Origin: Sphingorhabdus sp. YGSMI21
GTDB taxonomy: Bacteria > Pseudomonadota > Alphaproteobacteria > Sphingomonadales > Sphingomonadaceae
DNA length: 64,000 nucleotides
Assembly (NCBI RefSeq): GCF_002776575.1
Contig: NZ_CP022548.1
Location: 511,001 to 575,000, forward strand
Direction of reading: 5' to 3'
Shown here: positions 1-8,995 of the stretch, in pieces
Layout: each line of letters begins with the position of its first letter
Position numbering within the stretch: the first letter of the stretch is position 1
Notes under the pieces: model-generated
Databases searched by the model: none
The model's input: the letters and a program-made list of their open reading frames with translations, nothing else
Told to the model about the DNA's origin: nothing
Position numbers and translations under genes: made by a program

Positions 1-614
1 TTTTGCGGGGTATAATATAGCCCGGCGGACAGGCCGAATGCGCCCTCGCACATCGCCCGGGTCATCATATCCTTCATCCGTGAGAGTTCGGCTTCCGACG
101 GCGCACGATCATCATCGCCGATCACGCTTTTGCGGATATAGCCGAAGCCGGCGAGATAGGCGACATTCGTACCGATGCCCTGCTGTCGCGCACCGGTTGC
201 CATCTTCGCTATTTCGCTGCTGCCATAGCCGTCATTACCGGTCAGGACGGTCGTAACCCCCTGAAAGGCGAAGGCCTTGTTCTGGCGTTGCTCGGGATCG
301 GCCGAGGCCAGCTGGTTGTCGGCATGGGTGTGCGGGTCGATAAAACCGGGAGCCACGATCAAGCCCGAAGCGTCGATTCTATTGGCATCGGCGAACTGAT
401 CGTCAGTCGCGTCGCCGATGAAGACGATCCGGTCCGATCTGACCGCGATATCGGCGATCCGGGGCGCGGTGCCGCTGCCATCATAGACCAGACCATCTTC
501 GATCAGATAGTCGGCTGCAATCCGTTGCGGCGGCTTGAATGTTGTCTGACAGGCCGAGAGCAGCAAAAGCGCGAGACCAGCGACCAGAGGCGCAAAGCTT
601 TCGCGCCCTTTCAT
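1..614 (-). CDS. N-acyl-D-amino-acid deacylase / D-aminoacylase-like amidohydrolase, lipoprotein (partial)
   Basis: The 3' part lies beyond the left edge; about 204 N-terminal residues are visible. The start ATG overlaps the TGA of the M14 peptidase gene (ATGA). The N-terminus has a lipoprotein signal with lipobox LLLLSAC, Cys22 being the predicted lipidation site. An amidohydrolase fold follows, with the metal motif GFIDPHTHAD and the stretch EGAFGLSAGLYY, which resembles the GAFGLS-GL-Y segment of D-aminoacylases. Family knowledge: such enzymes hydrolyse N-acyl-D-amino acids or related N-acyl compounds in the periplasm. Being last in a TBDR/carboxypeptidase operon suggests a role in processing imported peptides. 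The substrate cannot be fixed from sequence; a dihydroorotase-like or dipeptidase role is an alternative. Confidence 0.85.
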   Translation of the reverse strand, partial: MKGRESFAPLVAGLALLLLSACQTTFKPPQRIAADYLIEDGLVYDGSGTAPRIADIAVRSDRIVFIGDATDDQFADANRIDASGLIVAPGFIDPHTHADNQLASADPEQRQNKAFAFQGVTTVLTGNDGYGSSEIAKMATGARQQGIGTNVAYLAGFGYIRKSVIGDDDRAPSEAELSRMKDMMTRAMCEGAFGLSAGLYYTPQ

Positions 615-1861
615 CGGGGCGTTTCGGTTTCCAGCAGCGTTTCCATCATCGAGGTCGCTGCCGCAACGGCAATTTTGCGGACAAGCCGACGATCCGTTTC
701 GTCACCCATTTCATAGGTCATGGTGGGAACCCCATATCTCTTGTGGACATAATTTTTCGAATTGGACTGACCCAGATTATGGCCAGCGTCCCGGTTGATC
801 TCATAGCCCGGCATCCGCTGTTGCAGCAAATCCAGCCAGTTTTTCAGGAACAGCGGCGGCGTCGTCTGATAATCGTCGGGGATGGTGTAGAAAATATCAT
901 ATCTGGTGGAATGAAAATCGACAAACAGACGGAGGTTCTTGTTCGGCTCCTCTTCAATACCGTCCAGCAGGTCTTTCATCAGTCGCGTTTCCGGCTGCGT
1001 GAACGGCCCCCAGTCCCGGTTCAGATCGACATGACCGGTGCTGTGGCGCCAATAGCCGCGCACGACGCCATCGGGATTGAGCATCGGCACGACGATTGTC
1101 TCGAATCGTTCCCGGTAGCGTTTTGCCAGCGGCGTATCCGCCAGCAGCGTTTCGACGAAGGGCAAAATCGCCAGCGCGCCGGTCACCTCGGGAGGGTGCT
1201 GCCGACCGATCAGAACGACCTGCTCGAGCGGCTGCGTCTCCTTTTTGCGAATTGTAAGCGCGGGAATATCCCGCCCTTCCGCGGATTTGCCGAGCAGCCA
1301 GCTTTCGGCCGCCGGTGATTTCGCCGTCTGGCCAAGCCAGGCATTGTACACCGACGGTGGCAAAATTTCCTGGGCGGAAACAAATAGCGGAACATTGTTG
1401 AGCTTTACGGTAACCCGCGCCCGCTTCAGTCCGTCTACCTCTTCGGCCTTTACAAATTTCTTAGGCAGATAGTCCCAGTTAACCCCGTCCTTACTGATCT
1501 TGGGCCAGTAGCGATGTCCGCAGGCTTCATAATTCAGCATCAGGGTAATCTTGCCGGGCTTGCGGGGTGTCAGACGAAATGCGTACCAGGCACTACAGTT
1601 GATCGGCGGCTTGTCCTCGGGTGCCAGTGTGACCTCGATTCGTTTCGATCCCGAAGGCCTGCAAGACGCAACGTTGCCGGAAGGGAAAGCCGTGTCCAGC
1701 GCAACATTGTCCGTTTCACACCGGATTTTGTTGTCGGCCCCCGCGGCATGCGCGGGAGCCGGCAGAAAAGCGGCCAAAGCAAATGCCACCATCCCGATCG
1801 AAATCATTTTCAGATCGAAACGGAAAATGCGACCCGGCATCATTTCAGCTACTTTATACAT
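611..1861 (-). CDS. M14-family zinc carboxypeptidase, exported
   Basis: This 416-aa protein has a signal peptide (hydrophobic core about residues 18-35, AHA cleavage site) and an N-terminal domain of about 150 residues, followed by an M14 catalytic domain. Visible motifs are HPPE (His222 and Glu225, zinc ligands), LNPDG and VDLNRDW (Asn281/Arg282, substrate binding), FVDFHS (His317, third zinc ligand) and YEMGDE (Glu384, catalytic acid). All are present, so it should be active on C-terminal residues of peptides in the periplasm. It lies 3 nt after the TBDR gene and overlaps the following deacylase by 4 nt, so the three are probably one transcript. Cytosolic-carboxypeptidase-like or amide ligase-type M14 subfamilies are alternatives for the exact specificity. 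Confidence 0.88.
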   Translation of the reverse strand: MYKVAEMMPGRIFRFDLKMISIGMVAFALAAFLPAPAHAAGADNKIRCETDNVALDTAFPSGNVASCRPSGSKRIEVTLAPEDKPPINCSAWYAFRLTPRKPGKITLMLNYEACGHRYWPKISKDGVNWDYLPKKFVKAEEVDGLKRARVTVKLNNVPLFVSAQEILPPSVYNAWLGQTAKSPAAESWLLGKSAEGRDIPALTIRKKETQPLEQVVLIGRQHPPEVTGALAILPFVETLLADTPLAKRYRERFETIVVPMLNPDGVVRGYWRHSTGHVDLNRDWGPFTQPETRLMKDLLDGIEEEPNKNLRLFVDFHSTRYDIFYTIPDDYQTTPPLFLKNWLDLLQQRMPGYEINRDAGHNLGQSNSKNYVHKRYGVPTMTYEMGDETDRRLVRKIAVAAATSMMETLLETETPR

Positions 1862-1864
1862 TGA

Positions 1865-4800
1865 TCAGAACTTCTTCTGGATCTCGAAGCGGAACTGACG
1901 GCCCCGGGCGCTGTGCAATGCACCGTCGAAACCGAACAATTCGTCAGACAGCGGCGGTTCCTCATCAAAGATGTTGTTGAACCCGAATTTTAGCCGCGTT
2001 CCATCCAGCGCAGTATCATTGTTGATCGTGTAGCTGATCGAGGCATTCATGGTGAACCAGTCATCGACCCGGTAGAAGGCGCCGGTATCATCCTGAACGG
2101 CACCGACATCGAATATCTTGCCGACATAACGGCCAAACAGGTTGACCGAGACCGGACCCGACCGCCAGTTCAGCGATCCGCTGAGCCGCCATTTCGGCCG
2201 ACCATCCAGTTCGAGCTGCTCGCCAAAGCCTTCCGGCCGCAAGGTTGCGATACTGCCAGCCGAAACCTCCGGAATCGCCGCCAGCAGATCGGGCAGTTCG
2301 GTAAGCAGCGGCAGGCCGTCCGCGCCAGGCGTCTGGTAAATACTCTTCAGTCGCGCGGCGTTCAGGGTGAGCTTGAATTTGCCGAGGCCGAAGTCCGGCA
2401 CGGTATAGAATACGCCGAAATCAAAGCCTTTGCTGACTCTGGAATCCAGATTGCGATACGGGTTCAAGATCTCGATAATATCACCGGCCGGCAGAATGCC
2501 GGTTCCGGCGTACAGGTCGAGTTGATCAGCATCTGGATCAGCGCGCACGACATTCGGATTGCTCCGGCCTTGCAGACGCTCGACCAAATCCAGGTACAGG
2601 GCGTTCTGGGCACCAAAAATGCCGACTATGCCGGTTTGTTTGACGCGCCAATAGTCAGCCGTCAGCGTTAGCCCGGGAATGAAAGCTGGGGAAACGACGA
2701 CACCAAAATTGATACTCTGGCTCTTCTCCGGCTCAAGATCGTCGCCGGTCCGATAGTCGACAACCGATCGGGTGCCGCAATCTCCAGCATCCGTTTCGAT
2801 GCCCTTGATAAGCTCGGCAACACATTCCACTGCCGGCCGTTCGGAGTTCGAACGGGTCGTGCCGGTATCATTGACCTGGATCAGGTTCGGAGCCCGGAAT
2901 CCTCGCGACCATGCACCGCGCAGGATCACACCTGAAAAGGGCGTCCACGCAGCGGCGGCCCGGGGAACGAACGTGCTGCTGGTATCCGAGAAGCTTTCAA
3001 AACGGCCGGCCAGCTGCAGGTTCAACGAATGGACCAGCGGAATTTCCATGTCCTCCGATATCAGGGGCACGAATGTTTCGACAAAGGCCGAATATACTTC
3101 GCGGTTACCGCTGGTATCCGGCGTCGGGCTGCTGCCGACCACGTCGCTGCCGTTGGTTGCGCCATTGACGGCATTGGTAAAGGTTATCGTTCCGTCCAGT
3201 CTGGGATCGCGATCATCCAGAAAAGTCTCCCGGCGGAACTCTATCCCGCCAGCCAAGCCGACATCACCCGCTGGCAGGGTGAAGATATCGGGTCTGGAGA
3301 CCTTGAAATCGGCGAGCGCCAATGTCGTCTCGCCCTTGCGGAACACGTCAATGGAAATATCTTCCAGAACCTGGGCGTTGCTCGGGGTACAATCGCCGAC
3401 ATTTACATTATCGAGACAGCCCCCGTTGAACGGATTATATGCGGTCGCGTCATTGCGGTTGATCGCATCCTGCAACAGGCTGCTGGATATCCGGTTGTGG
3501 GCCAGATCGGTGGTATTGGCCTGCGAATAGAGAAAGCCGGTATCAAAATCCCAGCCCCACAAGTCACCTTTCAGGCCTGCGACCACACGATAGGTGTTTT
3601 TTGACACCGTGATGCTGCGCGGCCCCGCGTCGATTACACGATAATTTTCCAGCAACAGGTCGCGACCGGAATCGCTCACTCCGGACCCAAGTCCGTCAAG
3701 CCGGTTCGGGTTGGGAGACCCGTCGAGCAATGTCGTGGCGCCCAGAGGATTATAATAGGCCGATGACAGAACGCCCAGCGGCACGGCTGACAGTGGGCCA
3801 CTTTGTTCACGAACGCGCGTCGACTTCGATCGATAGAACGACCCTTCGGCGTAAAATTCAACGGCATCGCTCAGTTCGTGGTTGAAGAGCGCGGAGATAT
3901 TGTAGCGGTCTTTCTCGGAATAGAGGCTCCGGTCCGTGTTTGAATCATATCGGAGATCGGAATCCACGCTGGATCCGTTATCTGCGCAAAGGCCGTTGCC
4001 AAGTTCGACAGATCGCGTGTCGCCTGCCGTCAGGAAGCTGCATGGCTGGATGTGAAAATCGTCATCGCGTATGGCCCAGATATTGCTGGAAGTCGCACCC
4101 GATCCTTGAATGTCGAATGTCGCCCAGGGGGTATCCGAGGTTCTGTTATGGAAATTGGCGTCGCCTTCGAATTCCGTACCTTCGACGAACGGACGGAGAT
4201 CGCTGCTCGCAGAATAGTCGCGCATCGAAGTCGGCGCGCCATTTTCATGATAATAATAGCCGTAAAGCGTCAGATTGCTGCGGCCTTCGTTGAAATCGAA
4301 GCCATAGCCGCCACGAATGCTCGAATTGTAAAGGCTCGTCCCCATGGACGCGGCATAGTTCGCGCGCAGGAACCCGCCGTCCAGATTGTCTTTCAGGATC
4401 GTGTTCACCACACCGGCAACGGCGTCAGCGCCGTAGAGCGCGGAGGCACCGTCCCGCAGGACTTCGATGCGGCGGACGGCACCGGGTGCGATTTCGTTCG
4501 TGTCCGACGATACGACCGGAACGAACAATTCGGTCTGGAAACCGGGATTGAGAACCATCCGGCGACCGTTGATCAGAAGCAGTGTGTTGCCCGTGCCCAA
4601 TCCGCGCAAATTGATCGACGCAATGTCGCCGCGCGCAGCGTTCGGGCTGTTCGACTGGCTGCTCTGATCGTTGAACTCGACCGTACCGGCTTGCGGTATG
4701 GCCCGGAAAAGATCATCGCCCGAATCCGCACCCGTGGCTTCGATTGCCACTTCATCAAGCACCGTTACCGGCAGGATATCATCGATTTTCGCGCCCTTGA

Positions 4801-4960
4801 TCTGCGAGCCGGTGACTACGATCACATTTTCATCGATTGCAACATCCTGTGCCGCCGCATCCTGCGCCGCTATTTCTTGCGCGAATGCGGTGCCCGTCCC
4901 CGTCGCGAATAAAGCTGTTGTGCACATTAACGCACAGATTCGTGTTCTTGATTGTGACAT
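1865..4960 (-). CDS. TonB-dependent receptor (peptide/amino-acid locus)
   Basis: This 1031-aa outer-membrane receptor has a signal peptide ending AFAQ near residue 28. A TonB box-like ENVIVVTGS follows, then a plug domain (to about residue 190, with the RGDIASINLRGLG and NGRRM segments) and a long beta-barrel ending in the aromatic terminus FEIQKKF. Family knowledge: it imports a ligand across the outer membrane using TonB/ExbBD energy. The genes immediately downstream encode a carboxypeptidase and a D-aminoacylase-like enzyme and the upstream gene is a LysR regulator, so the ligand is probably a peptide or acylated amino acid (inference). It lacks the ATTGGTAT operator module found before the two alginate-locus TBDRs. 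Confidence 0.93.
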   Translation of the reverse strand: MSQSRTRICALMCTTALFATGTGTAFAQEIAAQDAAAQDVAIDENVIVVTGSQIKGAKIDDILPVTVLDEVAIEATGADSGDDLFRAIPQAGTVEFNDQSSQSNSPNAARGDIASINLRGLGTGNTLLLINGRRMVLNPGFQTELFVPVVSSDTNEIAPGAVRRIEVLRDGASALYGADAVAGVVNTILKDNLDGGFLRANYAASMGTSLYNSSIRGGYGFDFNEGRSNLTLYGYYYHENGAPTSMRDYSASSDLRPFVEGTEFEGDANFHNRTSDTPWATFDIQGSGATSSNIWAIRDDDFHIQPCSFLTAGDTRSVELGNGLCADNGSSVDSDLRYDSNTDRSLYSEKDRYNISALFNHELSDAVEFYAEGSFYRSKSTRVREQSGPLSAVPLGVLSSAYYNPLGATTLLDGSPNPNRLDGLGSGVSDSGRDLLLENYRVIDAGPRSITVSKNTYRVVAGLKGDLWGWDFDTGFLYSQANTTDLAHNRISSSLLQDAINRNDATAYNPFNGGCLDNVNVGDCTPSNAQVLEDISIDVFRKGETTLALADFKVSRPDIFTLPAGDVGLAGGIEFRRETFLDDRDPRLDGTITFTNAVNGATNGSDVVGSSPTPDTSGNREVYSAFVETFVPLISEDMEIPLVHSLNLQLAGRFESFSDTSSTFVPRAAAAWTPFSGVILRGAWSRGFRAPNLIQVNDTGTTRSNSERPAVECVAELIKGIETDAGDCGTRSVVDYRTGDDLEPEKSQSINFGVVVSPAFIPGLTLTADYWRVKQTGIVGIFGAQNALYLDLVERLQGRSNPNVVRADPDADQLDLYAGTGILPAGDIIEILNPYRNLDSRVSKGFDFGVFYTVPDFGLGKFKLTLNAARLKSIYQTPGADGLPLLTELPDLLAAIPEVSAGSIATLRPEGFGEQLELDGRPKWRLSGSLNWRSGPVSVNLFGRYVGKIFDVGAVQDDTGAFYRVDDWFTMNASISYTINNDTALDGTRLKFGFNNIFDEEPPLSDELFGFDGALHSARGRQFRFEIQKKF

Positions 4961-5104
4961 TTCTGCCTCCCTGTTTCGGCGACCCCGGCCGTTTTTACTT
5001 GTCTATGGATTACTGATTTTTCCAGTTGCCCCGGCATGTTGTCGCATAAACGCAACCGCATTGGCAACGCCGGGGACCCGACATTTTGGGGCCAAAGTTA
5101 TAGA

Positions 5105-5121
5105 CCAAGGCTATGCCTTGG
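5105..5121. promoter_or_regulatory. Inverted repeat between LysR gene and TBDR
   Basis: CCAAGGC-TAT-GCCTTGG is a perfect 7-bp inverted repeat with a 3-nt centre. It lies about 145 nt before the TBDR start and just after the LysR stop. It could be an operator for the LysR protein or the stem of a LysR-gene terminator; no convincing T-run follows on the minus strand. A second small palindrome-like stretch (TTTGGGGCCAAA) lies about 15 nt away. Confidence 0.4.
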
Positions 5122-5157
5122 CCATCACCGTAATCCGGGATTTCCGCTGTAAGTCTT

Positions 5158-6057
5158 TCAATTTCCGGTGGAAGACATCTTTTCGATAACTTCGGAAAGC
5201 GCAGAGAGGCAGCTTTCTATGAGTTCGGGCTGCTGGCTATCCTTGTGGCTCACAGCGCACACCGGAAGAACCAGCGGGTCGACAAAATGATGCTTGGTCA
5301 GGTCATCCACCCAGGAACTGGCCGCTGTATACTGATCGACGACAGATATGCCGACGCCCTTGCCGACCAGCGACAGAGCGATGTGGTAGGTATGCGCTGT
5401 AACGACTTCATGCGGGAGGATTTCGCGCTCAGCCATGGATTTGGATAATAGAACGCCCGCCGGGCCACTATCCTGCAGACCAATGAAATCGGCCTGATGC
5501 AGAAAGCCGAGGTCTACCTTCCCTTCAGGAATGCCCTCATAACCGGAGGGTGCAACCAGCAGCAATTCTGCATTACCAAGCTGTTGACTGGCGAGCCGCT
5601 CGTCGGCTTCATTGCCGAAGCCGATACAGATATCGCACCGTTTTTCCAGCAACGACAGATTCATTTCGCTGGAATGCAGGGTCGTTACTTCAAAGCTCAT
5701 CTCCGGGTCGGCCAGGCGCATGGCCGCTATGCACTCGGGCAACAGATCGAGACTGAGCGAGGGCAGAACTCCAAAGCGGATATGCCCGCCTTTACGCTTT
5801 CTGATATTCCGGGTGGTCCGGTCGAATGCGCTGATCCGGTTGTAGATGTCCTCGATTTCCACGAACAGTTCATCGGCGGCGGGCGTCGCAAACAACCGGC
5901 CCTTTTCCCGTCTGAACAGGGCAAATCCAAGCTGATCTTCCGCATAGCGGAGCACCTTGCTTACCGAAGGCTGCGACACATGCAATTCGCGCGCTGCGCT
6001 GCTGATCGAACCCTCTCGATAGACGTGATAAAATATTTCAATCTGTCGTAACCGCAT
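5158..6057 (-). CDS. LysR-family transcriptional regulator
   Basis: The protein has 299 aa, normal for the family. The N-terminal winged helix-turn-helix (residues 1-65) contains GSISSAARELHVSQPSVSK, and the recognition helix is followed by LGFALFRR. The C-terminal two-lobed periplasmic-binding-like effector domain starts near residue 93 (GHIRFGVLPSLS). It probably controls the downstream TBDR-carboxypeptidase-deacylase genes on the same strand. That is inferred from position: about 200 nt separate them and contain an inverted repeat. The effector is unknown. Confidence 0.92.
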   Translation of the reverse strand: MRLRQIEIFYHVYREGSISSAARELHVSQPSVSKVLRYAEDQLGFALFRREKGRLFATPAADELFVEIEDIYNRISAFDRTTRNIRKRKGGHIRFGVLPSLSLDLLPECIAAMRLADPEMSFEVTTLHSSEMNLSLLEKRCDICIGFGNEADERLASQQLGNAELLLVAPSGYEGIPEGKVDLGFLHQADFIGLQDSGPAGVLLSKSMAEREILPHEVVTAHTYHIALSLVGKGVGISVVDQYTAASSWVDDLTKHHFVDPLVLPVCAVSHKDSQQPELIESCLSALSEVIEKMSSTGN

Positions 6058-6260
6058 AGCCTGTCATGCCATTGGAAAAAGCGATTGGCAAACGGAGACG
6101 GCAAGATCGGCCGATCTGGACATTCCCGGCAGGCCGGCTCTGCCAGGGGGCGATTTTCACCGGACTGGAGCATGTTGCGGAACGCAGAGCTACGGGAGCG
6201 ACAGCCTGCATCGGGTGGTTGCGGAGGATATCCTCAAGTCACCGCCCGCACAATCGGCCA

Positions 6261-7169
6261 TCAGTCTTCGAACGTGAAGCGCAGCCCGAGGCGGCCGACA
6301 AATCCGTCAAAATCGCGCACCGGAATATTCGAAGCATTGCTGACATATCCGGCTTCGGCAAATATTGAGACCCGGTCCCATGCCTGATAGTCCAGACCGG
6401 CGGTTGCGCGTATATGGGTGTCGGAACGGTTTACCGGATATAGTTGAGAGAAATCATCCTCGTAATCGCGCTGCACGACAGAAATGCGGGCGAGTCCGGT
6501 CAGCTTTTCCGCCAGCGGCGTGCTACCGACAAGGCGGAAACCGTAACCGGTATAGCTGAAGCGATTGTCATCTGCGTCATGTTTCAACCCGAGCAGCGAG
6601 AGGTTGACGGACGTCGGGCCGCCCTCCGGACGCCAGTTGTGGCGCAATTCGGCCAACCATTCGGATTGATCAAATCCGGTGAAGCGGTCCTCGGACTGGT
6701 TGCGGAAACCAAAGCGCAGGCGCGCCGTGGTCACATGTTCCTTCGAGTGACGATGGATCAGTTGCGCCTCTGCCCGCGGACGGTCGAACACGCGTCCGTC
6801 TTCGCCCAGAACATATTGATATTCGGCGCCGAGGCGCAATTTGGTAGCCTCGTTTTCGTCCAGCGGGAAGTCGGCGCGAATTCCTGGTCCGAATGCATAG
6901 CGATTAAACCGGCTGTCTTCGGGATAGAGAGCCATGTCTGCGCCAAAGTCCAGCAGCAACGGGCCCAGATCATAGCCCAGCCGGACGTCACTCTCGAAGG
7001 CACCGGCGATGCGATCCTGGTCGATCCCGTTTTCGATGATATCGGCCGGCACAACGTCCTGTCCGGCCGCCACTTCTGCGGTGACAAAAAAACCGTCGTC
7101 TTTTGCGATGGCTGCACTGCTGGCAGAGGCTGCGATGGCGTATGTGATAATCTGCAATGATCTTTTCAT
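6261..7169 (-). CDS. Outer-membrane beta-barrel protein of the exopolysaccharide operon
   Basis: This 302-aa protein has a signal peptide (cleavage near AIAKDD, about residue 23) and then alternating amphipathic strands typical of a beta-barrel: DVRLGYDLGPLLLDFGAD, TARLRFGFRN, FAEAGYVSNAS. It ends with the aromatic-rich GRLGLRFTFED. There are no TPR repeats. Its ATG overlaps the GT2 stop codon (ATGA), so it is the last gene of the SQD1-BcsB-GT2 operon. By analogy with the BcsC C-terminal barrel, AlgE and similar exporters, I infer that it is the outer-membrane exit channel for the polymer. No family name was recognised. A structural OMP without pore function remains possible. Confidence 0.75.
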   Translation of the reverse strand: MKRSLQIITYAIAASASSAAIAKDDGFFVTAEVAAGQDVVPADIIENGIDQDRIAGAFESDVRLGYDLGPLLLDFGADMALYPEDSRFNRYAFGPGIRADFPLDENEATKLRLGAEYQYVLGEDGRVFDRPRAEAQLIHRHSKEHVTTARLRFGFRNQSEDRFTGFDQSEWLAELRHNWRPEGGPTSVNLSLLGLKHDADDNRFSYTGYGFRLVGSTPLAEKLTGLARISVVQRDYEDDFSQLYPVNRSDTHIRATAGLDYQAWDRVSIFAEAGYVSNASNIPVRDFDGFVGRLGLRFTFED

Positions 7170-8995
7170 GGGCTTGCGTCACTTTGCGTCGAGAGAGAAG
7201 GTTGCCGGAAAGACTTGGCTCTCCGGTTGATCGGAATGGTCAGAACGGATTCGAGCGTGAACCAGGCGCGCATGGCCCGGAACAAGATATATTCCGGCAG
7301 CCCCAGAAGCGCAGCGGGCCTGCCGTTGATCAGGATTGCGGCCACGGCCACCAGCATCGGAGCGCCGATCAGCACGGCAGCAATGGCCTGCCAGACCAAC
7401 GGACTGGTCGGGTCTGTATCGGTGAAAAACTGGAAGATACCGAATAGCAAAATCGGCACCATCATCGCCCGCCGGGCAGAATTCAGCAGCATATAGGGCA
7501 GGACGAGCTTCCCGCGGATCGTCATCGATGACGATGTAATAATATCCTGGCAGCGCGAGGAAACATGATAGACGGACCGGAACCAGCGCAGTCGCTGCTC
7601 GCGCAGATGAGCAAAACTTGTCGGAACTTCCGAAACATAGCGCACCCGGTGGTCGACAATCGCCCGATAGCCCATTTCGCCGATCCGAAGCGACATGTCG
7701 GTATCTTCACCGTTCATGCCCGACGCGAACTCGCCGACGCTTTTCAGCGGCCCCGTTCGATAGACCGCGAACATGCCCGGCACGCCGACAAGGCCCCACA
7801 GCGCGCTGAGCGCCGGGGAATAATAGCCGTGCTTCACCAGCACCTCTACCAGCCGGGCGCGATCGAACATCGCGCCGCCCGGTGGCAAGGGTATGCCACC
7901 GACCACACCGATTTCCTCGTCGGAGAAATTCTGTACGGCGAGAGTGATATTGTCCGGCGCGATCAGCGTGTCGGCATCGATACGGATGGTGATCGGGTGG
8001 CTGGCCTCCATGATCCCGCGATTGAGAGCATGGGCTTTGCCGCTCTGCGCAACGTGAATGATCCGTCCCTGCAAAGCGGTCGCTTCGTCCATCGCCTGCC
8101 GCGCTATCGTTTCCGTATCATCGGTCGAGCCATTGTCGAGAATGATGAGCTCGACGGTTTCGCCATAATGCTGGGCCGCCTTGTCGATGTGGCGGATGGT
8201 CTCTGCGATGATATAGCGTTCGTTGAAGGCTGGCACTATGATGCTGACCGGGGCGCGGAAATCATCTTTGGCGTCCAGCCGCCGCTCGATCAGGCTGATC
8301 AGGTAGAGCTGAAGAAACAGCAGTGGCAGAAACAGCAGAACGCCGGGCCCGATCCCGCCCAGCAGGGTGATGTCCCGCAATCCTTCCACCACGGCAAAGT
8401 CGGAATAGCCGACAAAACCTGAAAGGGAGGCCGCAATCACCGCGGTGGATGCAAGACGCAAGACCGGTCGGAGATTTTTCTGCTCGCCGATATCCATGTC
8501 CACTTTTTCCGGCATCGACCCGCGTTCCAGCAGCATCAGCGAAAACAGGCCGAAGCCGATCAAACCGGCGATGATCTGGACGACCGCCAACGCATAGGGA
8601 TCACCGACAAGCGACAGGAAAATCGTGTTCAGCAGGTCGAGCAAGCAGCAGATCAGGAGAAAACGCAGCACCAGATCAAAGGCGAACAATAGCCGCGCAA
8701 TCGCTGATCCGCTGCCGAAACAGGCGAAAGCGATATAGAAGGAGACGATGTAGGTGCGGATGGCGATGGAATGCTGCCCGGCATAGGGCGCGAAAATATA
8801 ATCCCGCTGGGGAAAGAGCCAGTCGAATTCTCCTGTGCCGAAGGCCCACAGCTGGAGCAATGCCAGCAGGCAAAATGTGAGCAGCATTGCCGGCACGCGC
8901 AGCGGCGATACCGACGCAGCCAGCCCGCGCGGGCGGCTGTCGACCGATCCATATTGTGCCTCTCGCCGGGAATCACTGGTCAGCGGGGTGGTCAA
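7166..8995 (-). CDS. Membrane GT2 polysaccharide synthase (cellulose-synthase-like)
   Basis: The 609-aa protein has several predicted membrane helices before the catalytic domain (roughly 35-55, 80-155, 180-235), a cytosolic GT-A domain (about 248-475) and further C-terminal helices. Catalytic signatures are DNGSTDDT (287-294, UDP binding), RIDADT (338-343, DxD metal site), NGEDTD (Glu430/Asp431, TED-like catalytic base) and QRLRW (467-471), the Q-x-x-R-W hallmark of processive inverting synthases. No C-terminal PilZ domain is present, so c-di-GMP control of the BcsA type is unlikely. The start is TTG, overlapping the BcsB-like TGA stop (TTGA). The sugar polymerised is not readable from sequence; the neighbours suggest a beta-linked and perhaps sulfoquinovose-containing chain. 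Confidence 0.88.
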   Translation of the reverse strand: MTTPLTSDSRREAQYGSVDSRPRGLAASVSPLRVPAMLLTFCLLALLQLWAFGTGEFDWLFPQRDYIFAPYAGQHSIAIRTYIVSFYIAFACFGSGSAIARLLFAFDLVLRFLLICCLLDLLNTIFLSLVGDPYALAVVQIIAGLIGFGLFSLMLLERGSMPEKVDMDIGEQKNLRPVLRLASTAVIAASLSGFVGYSDFAVVEGLRDITLLGGIGPGVLLFLPLLFLQLYLISLIERRLDAKDDFRAPVSIIVPAFNERYIIAETIRHIDKAAQHYGETVELIILDNGSTDDTETIARQAMDEATALQGRIIHVAQSGKAHALNRGIMEASHPITIRIDADTLIAPDNITLAVQNFSDEEIGVVGGIPLPPGGAMFDRARLVEVLVKHGYYSPALSALWGLVGVPGMFAVYRTGPLKSVGEFASGMNGEDTDMSLRIGEMGYRAIVDHRVRYVSEVPTSFAHLREQRLRWFRSVYHVSSRCQDIITSSSMTIRGKLVLPYMLLNSARRAMMVPILLFGIFQFFTDTDPTSPLVWQAIAAVLIGAPMLVAVAAILINGRPAALLGLPEYILFRAMRAWFTLESVLTIPINRRAKSFRQPSLSTQSDASP

